Positions 1-8,418 of a stretch of DNA of 64,000 nucleotides are shown piece after piece. A program made the position numbers and the translations under genes. Below the pieces are notes generated by a model. That model did not search any database. It was given only the letters and a program-made list of their open reading frames with translations, and was not told the origin of the DNA. Origin of the DNA: Hyphomicrobiales bacterium (lineage in GTDB: Bacteria; Pseudomonadota; Alphaproteobacteria; Rhizobiales; Rhizobiaceae); the NCBI GenBank assembly GCA_021775455.1, contig JAJFHU010000004.1, positions 1 to 64,000 on the forward strand. The letters are read 5' to 3'. Position 1 is the stretch's first letter; the number at the start of each line of letters is the position of its first letter.

Positions 1-1182
1 AGCAGTCGGATCAAATCTGATGGTGAACAGGGACCTGTCACCGGCGGTGATTGGCGTAGTGGGGTTTGATATCACCGTAAAATCAGCAGCATGCGTTCCG
101 CCGATGACTACAAACGGTGAAGCGCCATCCAGTGTTAGATCACCAGTGCCGGTATTCTCAATCTGGAACGTGTTTTGTTTGGTACCGCCAGTTAGCGCCA
201 CGGTGCCGAAATCCGTACTATCACCAAGTGTTGGCACATGCGCTGGATCGTCTGCTATCGATTGGGGCGCAAAGACAGAGCCATTAGTGAGATTGATTTC
301 GGGGGCGGCTGCGTTGACCGTTAGTGTAGCTGTCGCTGTGCCGGAGTTGCCTAGGCTGGAGGTTAAATCACCCGTCGTGTTTTTGTGAGCGCCAACGGTA
401 GCGGAGAAAACTTTGAGATTAATCGCACAAGAAGCTCCTGCTGCAACGGTGCCGCCGGCAAGGCTGATGACACCCGTACCGGCTGTGGCTGTCACCGTGC
501 CGCCACATGTGTTTGTCGTCTTCGGTACGGGCCCAACCTCCACACCTACGGGCAGGGTGTCGGTGAAGGCAAGCGAGGTCGCAGCATCGGAGGCATTGGC
601 GGAATTGTCGATGATAAAGGCAAGCGTTGAGACGTCGCCAGAATCGATCGTATCCGATAAAAACTGCTTGGAGAATACGGGTGGTGTGGGGGGAGCTGTG
701 GTGACAGAAAACGGAAATGTATCGATGTCTTCCTCATTGACATTAACGGTAAATGATACGGTCCGGTTTTCGTTATCGGTTGAGTCTGTGTAGGTGATTG
801 TATGCGGCCCGGCAGGGATTAGGTGGTTGATATCAGGATCTAACGGAGGTCCACTGTCGAGTTTAAAGTTTGTGAATCGGCTACCTTCGTGCCGTACTTT
901 CAATTGGCCTCCGGCCGTGTCGTTACACAGGGCCCAATCGAAGCTCGACGCAATATCTGCGCAGCTAAGCTGCTGTGTGGCACAACTGTTGACTACGCTG
1001 CGTTCGTCGAATTTAAGGCCGAAAACGTTACTGGAATTGAAACTGTTATACAGGCCATCGACAGAGAAGTTGGAGCAGGTGATGGGGTCACCGACCGCCG
1101 CATGAACATCGTCGTTACTGCTAAGCAGACCCACCGTTGCGCCAAACAGCAGCGCCATCGAAACAAGAAACGACCGTGACAT
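1..1182 (-). CDS. Secreted DUF7933/choice-of-anchor-D type protein, C-terminus beyond window
   Basis: This open frame runs leftward from an ATG at 1182 to the window edge, 394 codons without a stop, so the protein is incomplete. Residues 1 to about 29 look like a signal peptide, with a hydrophobic stretch and then VHAA. A Cys-containing N-terminal region follows. At about residues 165-290 lies a Ser/Thr/Gly-rich beta module beginning FSKQF and holding a TCGG motif, which resembles the DUF7933 (DUF11-like) repeat. A second module follows with the NTG-D-LTLDG pattern of choice-of-anchor D (ASH/MSP-like) domains. Such modules build long secreted or surface proteins, often with a C-terminal sorting motif that cannot be seen here. 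The frame was found by translating the strand opposite several shadow frames. Module naming is by pattern only, and the ligand or role is unknown. Confidence 0.8.
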   Translation of the reverse strand, partial: MSRSFLVSMALLFGATVGLLSSNDDVHAAVGDPITCSNFSVDGLYNSFNSSNVFGLKFDERSVVNSCATQQLSCADIASSFDWALCNDTAGGQLKVRHEGSRFTNFKLDSGPPLDPDINHLIPAGPHTITYTDSTDNENRTVSFTVNVNEEDIDTFPFSVTTAPPTPPVFSKQFLSDTIDSGDVSTLAFIIDNSANASDAATSLAFTDTLPVGVEVGPVPKTTNTCGGTVTATAGTGVISLAGGTVAAGASCAINLKVFSATVGAHKNTTGDLTSSLGNSGTATATLTVNAAAPEINLTNGSVFAPQSIADDPAHVPTLGDSTDFGTVALTGGTKQNTFQIENTGTGDLTLDGASPFVVIGGTHAADFTVISNPTTPITAGDRSLFTIRFDPTA

Positions 1183-1888
1183 CACCTGATTTTCCCAACT
1201 TGTGAAGCGACTGATATATGTTTGTTAGGCGAAGTGTTGTGCCAGCACGCACAAAGCGAAACACAGGCTCTGAGAAGGACCTGCGTGATTACTCTCAATG
1301 TTGAAAATCTGCGCGTACCAAAATCGTGCAAAGAACCATCCCAGCCTGAACCCAGGCACTTTTCGTGCCTTTTCCGTCGTTGCAAATCTGCGGAATGCTT
1401 TTGACTAGCTCTTTTGCTGAAATGTTATTCTCAACTTGGACCATTCTACTGAATTAGCGAGTCCTAATTTGAACTAATCCGCTTATTGATGGTTGTGTGG
1501 TATATTTGCATCAAGGGCTATGTAGGGATTATCCAACGGAGTTATACGCAAAGGGCTAATGTCCGGTCTTGGCTGCCATCTCAAGCGGACTCTGCAATCC
1601 TGTAGCTGAATGGATATGCGAATGATCAATGGCGGTCATTTTGTCTGCAATGCTGACATTAATCGGTGCGCCGGATAATTAGCCAAGGATCACAAACGAC
1701 CATGAGTAAACGTGCAAGGTGTCTGTTACCCGAATGTTTTTTGGATCTGTGGTCGGCTGTTCAAGATTTGCCGATTTGGCCTACACCGCAATTGCGGCAA
1801 ATCCTGTCGTGTAATTCCATTAGATATCGGTGGATGTTCGCTATAAACACAGTAAAACCGGTCGACAAAAATCTGGTACCTGTGTGTT
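1183..1888. other. Intergenic region without a recognised gene
   Basis: About 700 bases separate the divergent secreted protein and bluB. I see no tRNA and no convincing reading frame. A short inverted repeat (TTGTGC, six bases, GCACAA) lies at 1237-1254 in the probable leader of the left gene. A weak stem (AGGCAC/GTGCCT, 1354-1370) followed by TTTTCC could end a short transcript. A frame at 1666-1911 overlaps bluB and lacks a ribosome site, so I did not call it. No cobalamin-riboswitch core was recognisable upstream of bluB. Confidence 0.5.
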
Positions 1889-2512
1889 ATGAAATTTTTA
1901 CCCAGCCATGAATCTGATTTGCGTGAGCTGCTTCAATGGCGGCGAGATGTGCGGAATTTCAGTACGAGGGAAATTGAACCGGAAGTTCTGGCAAAGCTCG
2001 AAGCCAGCATCGATCTTGCTCCTTCGGTTGGAAACAGCCGTCCATGGCGGATTGTGAGGGTATCAGATGAGGAAAACCGCCAATCAGTGATCCGCTGCTT
2101 TGAGCAGCAAAACCTTGCGGCTGCATGTGATTATAAGGATGAGACCCAGACCGAATATCTGGCGCTCAAACTTGCTGGCTTGAAAGATGCTCCAGTGCAT
2201 CTTGCTTTCTTTACCGAACCGGACCCCGAAGAGGGGCGCGGCCTTGGACGTCGTACCATGCCGGAAACACTCGTTTACTCCACCATCATGGCCATTCACA
2301 CCTTCTGGCTTTATTCGCGGGCGCTCAATGTGGGGGTAGGATGGGTTTCAATTCTCGATCCCGAAGAAATCAAGGATATCCTTGATGTGGACAATAACTG
2401 GCAGTTAACTGCCTATTTGTGTGTGGGGTACCCCAAGCATCACGATGACAAACCGGAACTTCATCGCAAAGGTTGGCAACACGACCAGTCAGCTGTCTGG
2501 ATTGATCGATAA
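1889..2512 (+). CDS. bluB: 5,6-dimethylbenzimidazole synthase BluB
   Basis: A 207-residue protein of the flavin nitroreductase fold. BluB cleaves reduced FMN with oxygen to make 5,6-dimethylbenzimidazole, the lower ligand of vitamin B12. Family signatures are visible: WRRDVRNF near residue 17, APSVGNSRPWR near 45 (flavin phosphate binding), EGRGLGRRTMPETL near 114 and VGVGWVSILDP near 145. The length matches the family, and general nitroreductases lack the GRRTMPET segment. The start is the ATG at 1889, with no strong ribosome site. No other cobalamin gene is nearby, so it looks like a stand-alone locus. Confidence 0.9.
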   Translation: MKFLPSHESDLRELLQWRRDVRNFSTREIEPEVLAKLEASIDLAPSVGNSRPWRIVRVSDEENRQSVIRCFEQQNLAAACDYKDETQTEYLALKLAGLKDAPVHLAFFTEPDPEEGRGLGRRTMPETLVYSTIMAIHTFWLYSRALNVGVGWVSILDPEEIKDILDVDNNWQLTAYLCVGYPKHHDDKPELHRKGWQHDQSAVWIDR

Positions 2513-2679
2513 AACGCCGAAATCATTCAAAAGCCAACTACTTCAAATTTTCCAACATCATTTGATTTGTCATTTTGTTGTCTAATGCATATGATAATAG
2601 ATGGGCAAGAAAGTATGGGATGTGAATTTCAATCCGCATCCTGACAAAACGGGGCATTGGCAAACTAAGGAGGCTTGCC

Positions 2680-3036
2680 ATGCGCATTGCATTAGGCAAA
2701 TTCGGAACGAAAACCCTCATGGCTTTGGGGCTTGCACTCGTGCTCACTTCAGGAGCTCAGGTTCAGCAGGCAGAAGCGAACCATCGTTATGGGCGGACTG
2801 CTGCTGCCCTTATTATTGGTGGCATAGCATTGCACCATATCGCCCGAAATCACGACAGACGCTATTATGGTCATCACCGTAAGCGCGTTAGGTATAGCGG
2901 TCGTGGTCATGGTTGTTTCACGCATCGTCACGGCGGAAGGCGTCATTCTCACGGTTGTCGCCGACACTATCACCATGATTATCATCGCAATTATCATCGC
3001 CGCGGCATCGGAATCGGTATCTTTTTTGGTCATTGA
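2680..3036 (+). CDS. Histidine-rich exported small protein
   Basis: A 118-residue protein preceded by a good ribosome site (AAGGAGG, about 2668). Residues 1-33 form a signal peptide with a long hydrophobic core ending in a QAEA-type cleavage site. A short hydrophobic GG-containing segment follows. The rest is dominated by His, Arg, Tyr and Gly (runs such as HRHGG and HDYHRNYHRR), ending in a Gly/Ile/Phe tail. His-rich exported proteins may bind nickel, zinc or copper, but nothing here identifies a metal. The same composition can come from low-complexity drift. No function is assigned; I am confident only that it is expressed and exported. Confidence 0.7.
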   Translation: MRIALGKFGTKTLMALGLALVLTSGAQVQQAEANHRYGRTAAALIIGGIALHHIARNHDRRYYGHHRKRVRYSGRGHGCFTHRHGGRRHSHGCRRHYHHDYHRNYHRRGIGIGIFFGH

Positions 3037-3139
3037 TTGTACCGGCGATATCGCTAACTTGACTTTGAATTCAAATTGATCTGGTCAGGCTGTATGGTTT
3101 GGTCAAAGTTAACCGGTGTCTGTTTCAAAGGGAATAAAA

Positions 3140-3688
3140 ATGAAACTTGTTCGAAATCTTGTAAGCTTGATATCTGCCGCTTCGATAATGTTTGCCATGT
3201 TGCTGGCATTAAACAGCACCGCCAACGCCATGGGGGGGAGCTCCAGTACTCCCAAGCCTGATTGTCCTGAAGGTCAGGTGTATGACAAACAACAAAAGAA
3301 ATGTGTACCGGAAGACAGCTCCAGCCTTGATCAAGAATCCATCTTTGAAGCAGGGCAGGTGCTCGCCTATGCTGGCAAGTATGATGATGCAATCCGCGTA
3401 TTGGGACGAGCACCAGATCAACATGATCCACGTGTCTTGAACATGCTTGGATATTCCCATCGAAAATCCGGCAACCTGGAACTTGCCCTCGTGCACTACA
3501 AAAGCGCGGTTGCGGGCAATCCCAACTACTCACTCGTTCGCGAATATCTGGGCGAAGCGTATCTTCAGCTTGGGATGCTTGAAAAAGCCCGTGAACAGTT
3601 GAGCGAGATCGAGCGCATTTGCGAAGGACGCACGTGTGACGAGTATCAGGTGTTGGCAAAGCTGATTGTGGACAGTCAGACCGAATAG
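3140..3688 (+). CDS. Exported TPR-repeat protein
   Basis: A 182-residue protein from the ATG at 3140; an in-frame GTG at 3116 would add eight residues before the signal peptide and is less likely. A signal peptide of about 33 residues is followed by a Cys-containing linker (PDCPEGQVYDKQQKKCVPE, resembling one of the Cys modules of the protein at 46870-48396). Then come two to three TPR-like helical pairs (EAGQVLAYAGKYDDAIRVLG, LNMLGYSHRKSGNLELALVHY, LGEAYLQLGMLEKAREQL). TPR proteins are protein-interaction scaffolds, so this is probably a periplasmic assembly or envelope factor. The partner is unknown. Confidence 0.75.
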   Translation: MKLVRNLVSLISAASIMFAMLLALNSTANAMGGSSSTPKPDCPEGQVYDKQQKKCVPEDSSSLDQESIFEAGQVLAYAGKYDDAIRVLGRAPDQHDPRVLNMLGYSHRKSGNLELALVHYKSAVAGNPNYSLVREYLGEAYLQLGMLEKAREQLSEIERICEGRTCDEYQVLAKLIVDSQTE

Positions 3689-3764
3689 ACACCGACACCG
3701 TTAAAAACAGCGGACGTGCGTAAAGTCGGGCGTCCGTTGTTGCGACCAAATTGCGGGATGATCG

Positions 3765-4622
3765 TTAATGCTTGTGTCCAGACCCAAGTTCCAGCCATGA
3801 ACCACCAGTTGGTTGAAAGACGTGTTTCAACAACTTTTGTTTTAACAGGTCGAGCCGTTCTGGATCGGATACCCACTCCCACCATTCCTTATTGATTTCT
3901 TCCCGAACTTCAATTGACAATTCCTCATGATGAGGACGTGCAATATGCAAATTTGTGAAGCTCAATCGGGTCCCTCGCTTGATTTTGTCATTTCTCAGGA
4001 ATTTTCTCCACATGTGAAGATCAGGCCAGACGTCAGGCGGTGCGGCTGTCCAACCTTCTTCCAGTTTCAAGTAAGTTTCCCACCTATAACCGCTTGCTGT
4101 AGGGCCAAAGAAATTGAAGGCTTCAAAGATCATTTTTTTGACTGTTTCGTCGTCGGATAAATTCCCGATTAATGGCAACAGGCGCAATTGGGGAGCAGCT
4201 TCGACTTGAAGTGTATGGCCAAAATCACAGGTAGAAAGCATTTTACCGATTTCGCTGAGATGATCCGGAAACCAGATATAGTCATCGGCAATTTGGCAAA
4301 CGAAATCTGCACGTGATTCTCTAATTATCAAATCCCGAAATATCTCTCCCCTGCCGGGATCTTTTTGGAAAATGTGTGCTGTGATCTTCCGGTTCTTTCG
4401 CGCCATTGATTGCGCCAGGTTTTGCGTATCGTTCGGTGCTCCATCACAAATGATGTGCAGTTCAAAATCATTCTCCGTCTGATTTAATACCGAATTCACA
4501 GCAAATCGGAGCAGGTTAGAAGGACGATGAATTGGCAACAGGACAAGGAACTTCGGGTTGGTTTTCCGAATTCCGGCGAACAGCATTTTTGAGAGATTTC
4601 TTGTTGAATTCAAAATTTTCAT
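3765..4622 (-). CDS. Family 2 glycosyltransferase
   Basis: A 285-residue protein with a GT-A fold start: FLVLLPIHRPSNLLRFAVNS near residue 25, then a Rossmann-like nucleotide-binding region (ICDGAPNDT) and a QIADDYIWFPDH segment whose DD is the probable metal and sugar-nucleotide binding DXD-type motif. It transfers a sugar to an unknown acceptor. It lies just downstream of the RmlC-like gene on the same strand (4675-5199), with a gap of about 50 bases, so the two may be co-transcribed as a small surface-glycan locus separate from the island at 29.5-44.8 kb. The acceptor and donor cannot be read from the sequence. Confidence 0.8.
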   Translation of the reverse strand: MKILNSTRNLSKMLFAGIRKTNPKFLVLLPIHRPSNLLRFAVNSVLNQTENDFELHIICDGAPNDTQNLAQSMARKNRKITAHIFQKDPGRGEIFRDLIIRESRADFVCQIADDYIWFPDHLSEIGKMLSTCDFGHTLQVEAAPQLRLLPLIGNLSDDETVKKMIFEAFNFFGPTASGYRWETYLKLEEGWTAAPPDVWPDLHMWRKFLRNDKIKRGTRLSFTNLHIARPHHEELSIEVREEINKEWWEWVSDPERLDLLKQKLLKHVFQPTGGSWLELGSGHKH

Positions 4623-4674
4623 GAATCCAGTTTTTCCCGTTTCAGGTCATACCAGAAAATGCTGCAACAATCCG

Positions 4675-5199
4675 TCATACAAATTTGTAGGGAACACCTG
4701 GATGATCGGGTGAAAGCCTCCATTTATACGGGTTTGAGTGACTAAAAATCTCTGTTGGCATATTGACGAAGGACGCCAGAGACGTTCCACGATTTTGAAC
4801 ACCATGGACGACATATGGTGGAATTTTTATCAGCGTTGGTGTTTCGACCCCTGCATCAATAACTTCCAGGATTCCGAACGTTGGACTCTTTTCGCGAATA
4901 TCATACAGGACAATTCGGAAAAAACCTTCTGTGAATGCGAGCCGGTCCCATTGTAGTCGATGATAAACCCATGCGCGAATGGATTTGGGCTCCGCCGATA
5001 CAAGATATACGTGGTTGACGGGCTCGATATTGTCACTGCGCCTACTGAGCAACTCGCATAAACCGCCCCTTTTGTCGCATTTTCGATCCAACAAGGTAGC
5101 AACTACCTCATCAATTTTGGTCGGCATTTGCCGCAATGCCGGTCGTTCGTATTCCGGTATCGATTTATCTTGTACAAATTCTTCGAGCATGAGCATCAA
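4675..5199 (-). CDS. RmlC-like sugar epimerase family protein
   Basis: A 174-residue cupin-like protein of the dTDP-4-dehydrorhamnose 3,5-epimerase family. Visible family marks are RAWVYHRLQWDRL near residue 76 (in place of the usual RG-HYH), a FRIVLYDIREKSPTFG strand pair, and IKIPPYVVHGVQNRG near 120, then the C-terminal NMPTEIF and SPDHPGVPYKF segments. The first conserved His is kept (VYH) but its surroundings differ from true RmlC. It may therefore act on another nucleotide sugar or be a non-catalytic relative. It probably shares a transcript with the GT2 gene that follows. The start is uncertain among the Met codons at the N-terminus. Confidence 0.75.
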   Translation of the reverse strand: MMLMLEEFVQDKSIPEYERPALRQMPTKIDEVVATLLDRKCDKRGGLCELLSRRSDNIEPVNHVYLVSAEPKSIRAWVYHRLQWDRLAFTEGFFRIVLYDIREKSPTFGILEVIDAGVETPTLIKIPPYVVHGVQNRGTSLASFVNMPTEIFSHSNPYKWRLSPDHPGVPYKFV

Positions 5200-5387
5200 T
5201 TGCGCGCGGTTGAAGCGCCTTTCCCGGTCCGGTTGCCTATTGTGTTAATGCTATCAAAAAATATTGACATTATCCAATAGTAGCTTGGAATTTGAGGATG
5301 TGTGTTACTCGAAATTGGCTTGGCCGTTGTCCTCATCATTACGGATATTCGCACTGCGAACCGGATATTGAATGTTAATGATATTGA

Positions 5388-5401
5388 TTGTTCTAGATCA
5401 A
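5388..5401 (+). promoter_or_regulatory. FNR/FixK-like box upstream of universal stress protein
   Basis: TTGTTCTAGATCAA matches nine of the ten fixed bases of the FNR/FixK/FnrL consensus TTGAT-N4-ATCAA. It lies about 60 bases before the ATG of the universal stress protein gene, a position compatible with activation. Universal stress proteins are commonly induced by this regulator family under low oxygen. The match is seen; binding is inferred. Confidence 0.45.
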
Positions 5402-5462
5402 GGAACCTGGGGAGAGAAAATTCTAATCTTGATGACCTGAAACAAATTCAAGGAAAGTGGTT

Positions 5463-5876
5463 ATGACTAAATCCATTATGGTTCCAATTGATTTGGCTCA
5501 CACGGAAACATTGCAGAAATCCATTGATATTGCAGGCAAATTAGCAAAGGCAGACAACGCGAATCTTACGTTTGTTGGCTTGACCGAATCTGCTGCTTCA
5601 TCCGTTGCTCACAATCCGGAAGAATTTGATGCGAAGCTAAAGGAATTTGCTTCCAAGATTTCAAAGAACATAGATCATCCAGTTTCGGCAAAAAGCATTG
5701 TTGATGTGGATGTTCCTGCAGATATTGGTGCAGTTCTGATCGGTACGGCGAAAGACTTGGATGCCGATTTGATTGTAATGGGGTCACATGCGCCCGGAGT
5801 TCTGGAATATTTTCTGTCTTCGAATGCCGGTTACGTGGCCTCACATGCGCAATGTTCGGTCTACGTGGTTAGGTAG
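5463..5876 (+). CDS. Universal stress protein (UspA family)
   Basis: A 137-residue single-domain Usp. It begins with a MVPIDL strand that replaces the usual VPVD, then a helix, and ends with a DADLIVMGSHAPG segment followed by a degenerate ATP loop (SSNAGYVASHAQCSVYVVR, where the usual G-S-T-A order is altered). Nucleotide binding is possible but not certain. The start at 5463 follows AAGGAA about seven bases upstream; the GTG at 5457 is less likely. The FNR/FixK-like box upstream suggests induction under low oxygen. A GlsB-type stress gene follows after 90 bases. Confidence 0.85.
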   Translation: MTKSIMVPIDLAHTETLQKSIDIAGKLAKADNANLTFVGLTESAASSVAHNPEEFDAKLKEFASKISKNIDHPVSAKSIVDVDVPADIGAVLIGTAKDLDADLIVMGSHAPGVLEYFLSSNAGYVASHAQCSVYVVR

Positions 5877-5903
5877 GTTGCGGCTGCTTACCGCTGTAGT
5901 ATT

Positions 5904-5920
5904 TTCTTTATCGTAAAGAA
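5904..5920. promoter_or_regulatory. Perfect 7-bp inverted repeat upstream of glsB-like gene
   Basis: TTCTTTA-TCG-TAAAGAA is a perfect palindrome with a three-base spacer, 27 bases after the universal stress protein stop and 46 bases before the next start. It is AT-rich with no T run, so an operator is more likely than a terminator. The binding protein is unknown. Confidence 0.35.
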
Positions 5921-5965
5921 TCATGTTAGATAATGTCACCGCTAAACTTGAAGGAGACAAGAACA

Positions 5966-6220
5966 ATGGCGATTGAAGCATTAATCATATTACTTTTGGT
6001 TGGCGCTGTGGCTGGCTGGCTGGCCGGCGTTATTGTCAAGGGATTCGGATTTGGCCTGGTTGGAAACATAATTGTTGGCATCGTGGGTGCGATTCTCGCA
6101 GGTTTCATTTTGCCAAAGATTGGCATCAGTATTGGTGGTGGCATTTTGGGATCGATCATCAATGCGACCATTGGTGCAGTCATATTGCTGTTTATTATCA
6201 GGCTAATCAAACGAGCCTGA
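5966..6220 (+). CDS. GlsB/YeaQ/YmgE family stress membrane protein
   Basis: An 84-residue, almost entirely hydrophobic protein with three predicted membrane helices and Gly-rich turns (LLVGAVAGWLAGVIVKG, NIIVGIVGAILAGFILP, GGGILGSIINATIGAVILL), the layout of the transglycosylase-associated (GlsB/YeaQ/YmgE) family. These inner-membrane proteins are linked to envelope and acid stress, with no known biochemical activity. The start at 5966 follows AAGGAGAC. An upstream in-frame codon at 5933 lies before the ribosome site and was not used. Confidence 0.85.
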   Translation: MAIEALIILLLVGAVAGWLAGVIVKGFGFGLVGNIIVGIVGAILAGFILPKIGISIGGGILGSIINATIGAVILLFIIRLIKRA

Positions 6221-6252
6221 TCACAGTCATCGCAATTTGGTTGCCAGGATAT

Positions 6253-7170
6253 TCAAGTAGCCGGTTGGCTTCGGTCAGCCGGCATTAATTCGGCTATCAG
6301 TACGGCTCCAAAGATCATCGCACAACCCGCGTAACCCCAGAAACTCAAACGTTCCGCCAGGAAGAGCGCGCCAAAAGCTGCTGCGAACAGGCTTTCAGTT
6401 GAAATCAGTATAGCTGCGGCTGCTTCGCTTGTGTGGCGTTGGGCAATGGCCTGCAGGGTAAATCCAAGACCGCAAGAAAATGCACCCGCATAGATTATTT
6501 CGGGTAGTGCACCCATTAACGCATTGTAGGTTGGATCCGGTTCGGGCATGCCAACGGCCATTAAAGCGAAGTAACCGACGGTTCCCCAAAAGCTGGTGAT
6601 GAAAAACTGGCAGCAGGCCATGGTGATTGGCAGGCCGGTTGCTATGCCAGCATAAGCGGTCAGGATTACGTGAACTGCCCAAAATAGTGCACAGATGATG
6701 ACAAGCACATCTCCGCGGTTAAGCGTGGTGAGGTCTCCGCCGCTAAGAAAGTAAATACCCGTCACTGCCAGAAGTGCCGCAGGCCAAACAATCCACGGTT
6801 GTCTTTTGCGCAATACCAGCACCATGATGACCGGCACAATTACCGCGTAAAGGGCGGTCAAAAAACCGGTGTTGGTAATGCTTGTACCGATAATGCCGAT
6901 CTGCTGGAAAATCAGTCCGATGCAGAACACAGTGCCGACCATGAAAAAGAGTTTTGCTGCGCGGTTTCTTTCCGCGCCTTTGGCAGGCAGGCCTCTGCGT
7001 TTCAGTTCATTGATTGCAAACGGAAGAACCACCAACCCGGCCAACCCAAGTCGCAAGGCGGTGAATAACAGCGGCCCGATATCATCCATTGCGGTTCGTT
7101 GGGCGACAAAGCCCATGCCCCAAATGGCACCAGCGGTCAGCAACAACAGGTTTGCAACGGTTTTTGACAT
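6253..7170 (-). CDS. EamA/DMT family transporter
   Basis: A 305-residue inner-membrane protein with about ten hydrophobic segments in two EamA repeats. The first starts LLLLTAGAIWGMGFVAQRTAMDD and the second follows the GGDLTTLNRGDVLVI loop. DMT proteins export or import small metabolites such as amino acids or nucleosides; the substrate cannot be predicted here. It is transcribed divergently from the DUF1176 gene and convergently to the glsB-like gene. It is the first of three DMT genes in the window. Confidence 0.85.
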   Translation of the reverse strand: MSKTVANLLLLTAGAIWGMGFVAQRTAMDDIGPLLFTALRLGLAGLVVLPFAINELKRRGLPAKGAERNRAAKLFFMVGTVFCIGLIFQQIGIIGTSITNTGFLTALYAVIVPVIMVLVLRKRQPWIVWPAALLAVTGIYFLSGGDLTTLNRGDVLVIICALFWAVHVILTAYAGIATGLPITMACCQFFITSFWGTVGYFALMAVGMPEPDPTYNALMGALPEIIYAGAFSCGLGFTLQAIAQRHTSEAAAAILISTESLFAAAFGALFLAERLSFWGYAGCAMIFGAVLIAELMPADRSQPAT

Positions 7171-7270
7171 TAATTTGGTACTCCAGCCAGAGCCTGCTCT
7201 ATCAGGGAAGTAGCTACTTGCAAAGATGGAGATTGCGGTGTTGAGTCGAGTTTAAGATCAGGAGCAATTC

Positions 7271-8326
7271 ATGAAGCTTGTTCGAAAAATTTTCCATGTT
7301 TTTTCTGCGATTGCTTTGCTTTGCTTGAATTTCGCAAGTCTGGTACATGCCGAGCCTTACAAGAATGTTCGGGACTGGTATGTGAGCTGCACCTACTCGC
7401 TTACCTGCCAGCTTTACACCAGTAATTCCGATCAGAAAATCTGGTCTTTCGGGTTTGAACGGGGCCCGGGGGCAAATGCGCCGGTAACGTTTTTCATGTC
7501 GACAAACCTGACGTTCAATGAAGAAAGTGATTTGGCAATCCTGATCGATGACAAGGATTGGTACTATCTTGAGGTTCCCAAAGCTGAGGCGAATGAAGGA
7601 ACCTGGAGATTTCCGGGACAAGATGCCGATGGCAAGCTCCGCGACGCAATGCGCAAGGGTCGCAAGATGAAAATCAAGATTGAAGCGGCTGAGGGCGACC
7701 TCGAGGTAAAAATTCCGCTGTCCGGTGTAACAGGCTCCATGTTGTTTGCTGATGAGGCTCAGGGAAGGATTGGCAATCAGGATGCCTTGGAAGCGAAAGG
7801 GAACGGCACACCAGTTGATGCGATCACCCGTGCCATGGAACTCAAGGCGTCGACAGACCTACCGGAAGCAGTGCGTCAACATTGGGAAGGGCTTGCGGAC
7901 GGATGCAGCGAAGGTTTTGAGGAAAACAATGATCTAGTCAAAACCTATGGGGGACTGGAAGTAAAACTCAAAGAGAAGGCGGCTTTGTTTGTGCTGCCCT
8001 GCGGATTGCCGGGTGCCTACAACTATCTGCAAGTTGTCCTGATGTTTGAGTATGGGACAAACCGGGTGCGAACCATGGCGCTTCCAGTGATGGGTCAAAA
8101 AGGGCCTACAGTTTTTGAAACCGCTTACAATCTTTACTGGGACGACAAAGCTGGAACACTATCGTCATTCTTTAAGGGGAGGGGGTTAGGCGATTGCGGC
8201 TTGATGCAAACCTGGGAACTGGACGATTCAGGATTTTACATGAATTTTGAGCTAATTGAGGAACGTCGAAAAGACAATTGTGATGAGAGGTACGGGGAGT
8301 TTCCAGTCATCTGGCCAATTCAGTAA
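7271..8326 (+). CDS. DUF1176 domain secreted protein
   Basis: A 351-residue protein with a 28-residue signal peptide (cleavage after VHA) and the DUF1176 start KNVRDWYVSCTYSLTCQLY, with paired Cys residues. Further conserved-looking Cys occur near residues 218 and 260 and close to the C-terminus (GDCGLMQTW, DNCDERYGEF), suggesting periplasmic disulphides. The family is common in proteobacteria and has no established function. A clear AGGAG ribosome site precedes the ATG. A compound inverted repeat follows the stop. Confidence 0.8.
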   Translation: MKLVRKIFHVFSAIALLCLNFASLVHAEPYKNVRDWYVSCTYSLTCQLYTSNSDQKIWSFGFERGPGANAPVTFFMSTNLTFNEESDLAILIDDKDWYYLEVPKAEANEGTWRFPGQDADGKLRDAMRKGRKMKIKIEAAEGDLEVKIPLSGVTGSMLFADEAQGRIGNQDALEAKGNGTPVDAITRAMELKASTDLPEAVRQHWEGLADGCSEGFEENNDLVKTYGGLEVKLKEKAALFVLPCGLPGAYNYLQVVLMFEYGTNRVRTMALPVMGQKGPTVFETAYNLYWDDKAGTLSSFFKGRGLGDCGLMQTWELDDSGFYMNFELIEERRKDNCDERYGEFPVIWPIQ

Positions 8327-8335
8327 CTCCGAACC

Positions 8336-8387
8336 AAATGGGAAGTCCGGCGACGTTTCCCATTTCTGGGGTTCAGCCGCCGGACTT
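8336..8387. terminator. Compound inverted repeats between convergent genes
   Basis: Two perfect inverted repeats overlap here. AAATGGGAA (8336-8344) pairs with TTCCCATTT (8357-8365), and AAGTCCGGCG (8343-8352) pairs with CGCCGGACTT (8378-8387). The left arm of the second lies in the loop of the first, so only one can form at a time. The GC-rich second stem is followed by TTGTTTTC on the plus strand, consistent with a terminator for the DUF1176 gene and possibly for amtB from the other side. Confidence 0.55.
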
Positions 8388-8418
8388 GTTTTCAAGTGCG
8401 TTCACTCACTCGATTTCA

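Noticed and set aside
1411-1888. Possible cobalamin riboswitch before bluB
   Set aside because: The conserved core segments of that riboswitch could not be found.
1666-1911. 81-codon frame before bluB
   Set aside because: It starts at GTG without a ribosome site, overlaps bluB by 23 bases, and the translation shows no signal or domain.
3054-3749. 231-codon frame on the minus strand over the TPR gene
   Set aside because: The plus-strand frame has a signal peptide and TPR repeats; the reverse frame has no coherent composition and is a shadow.
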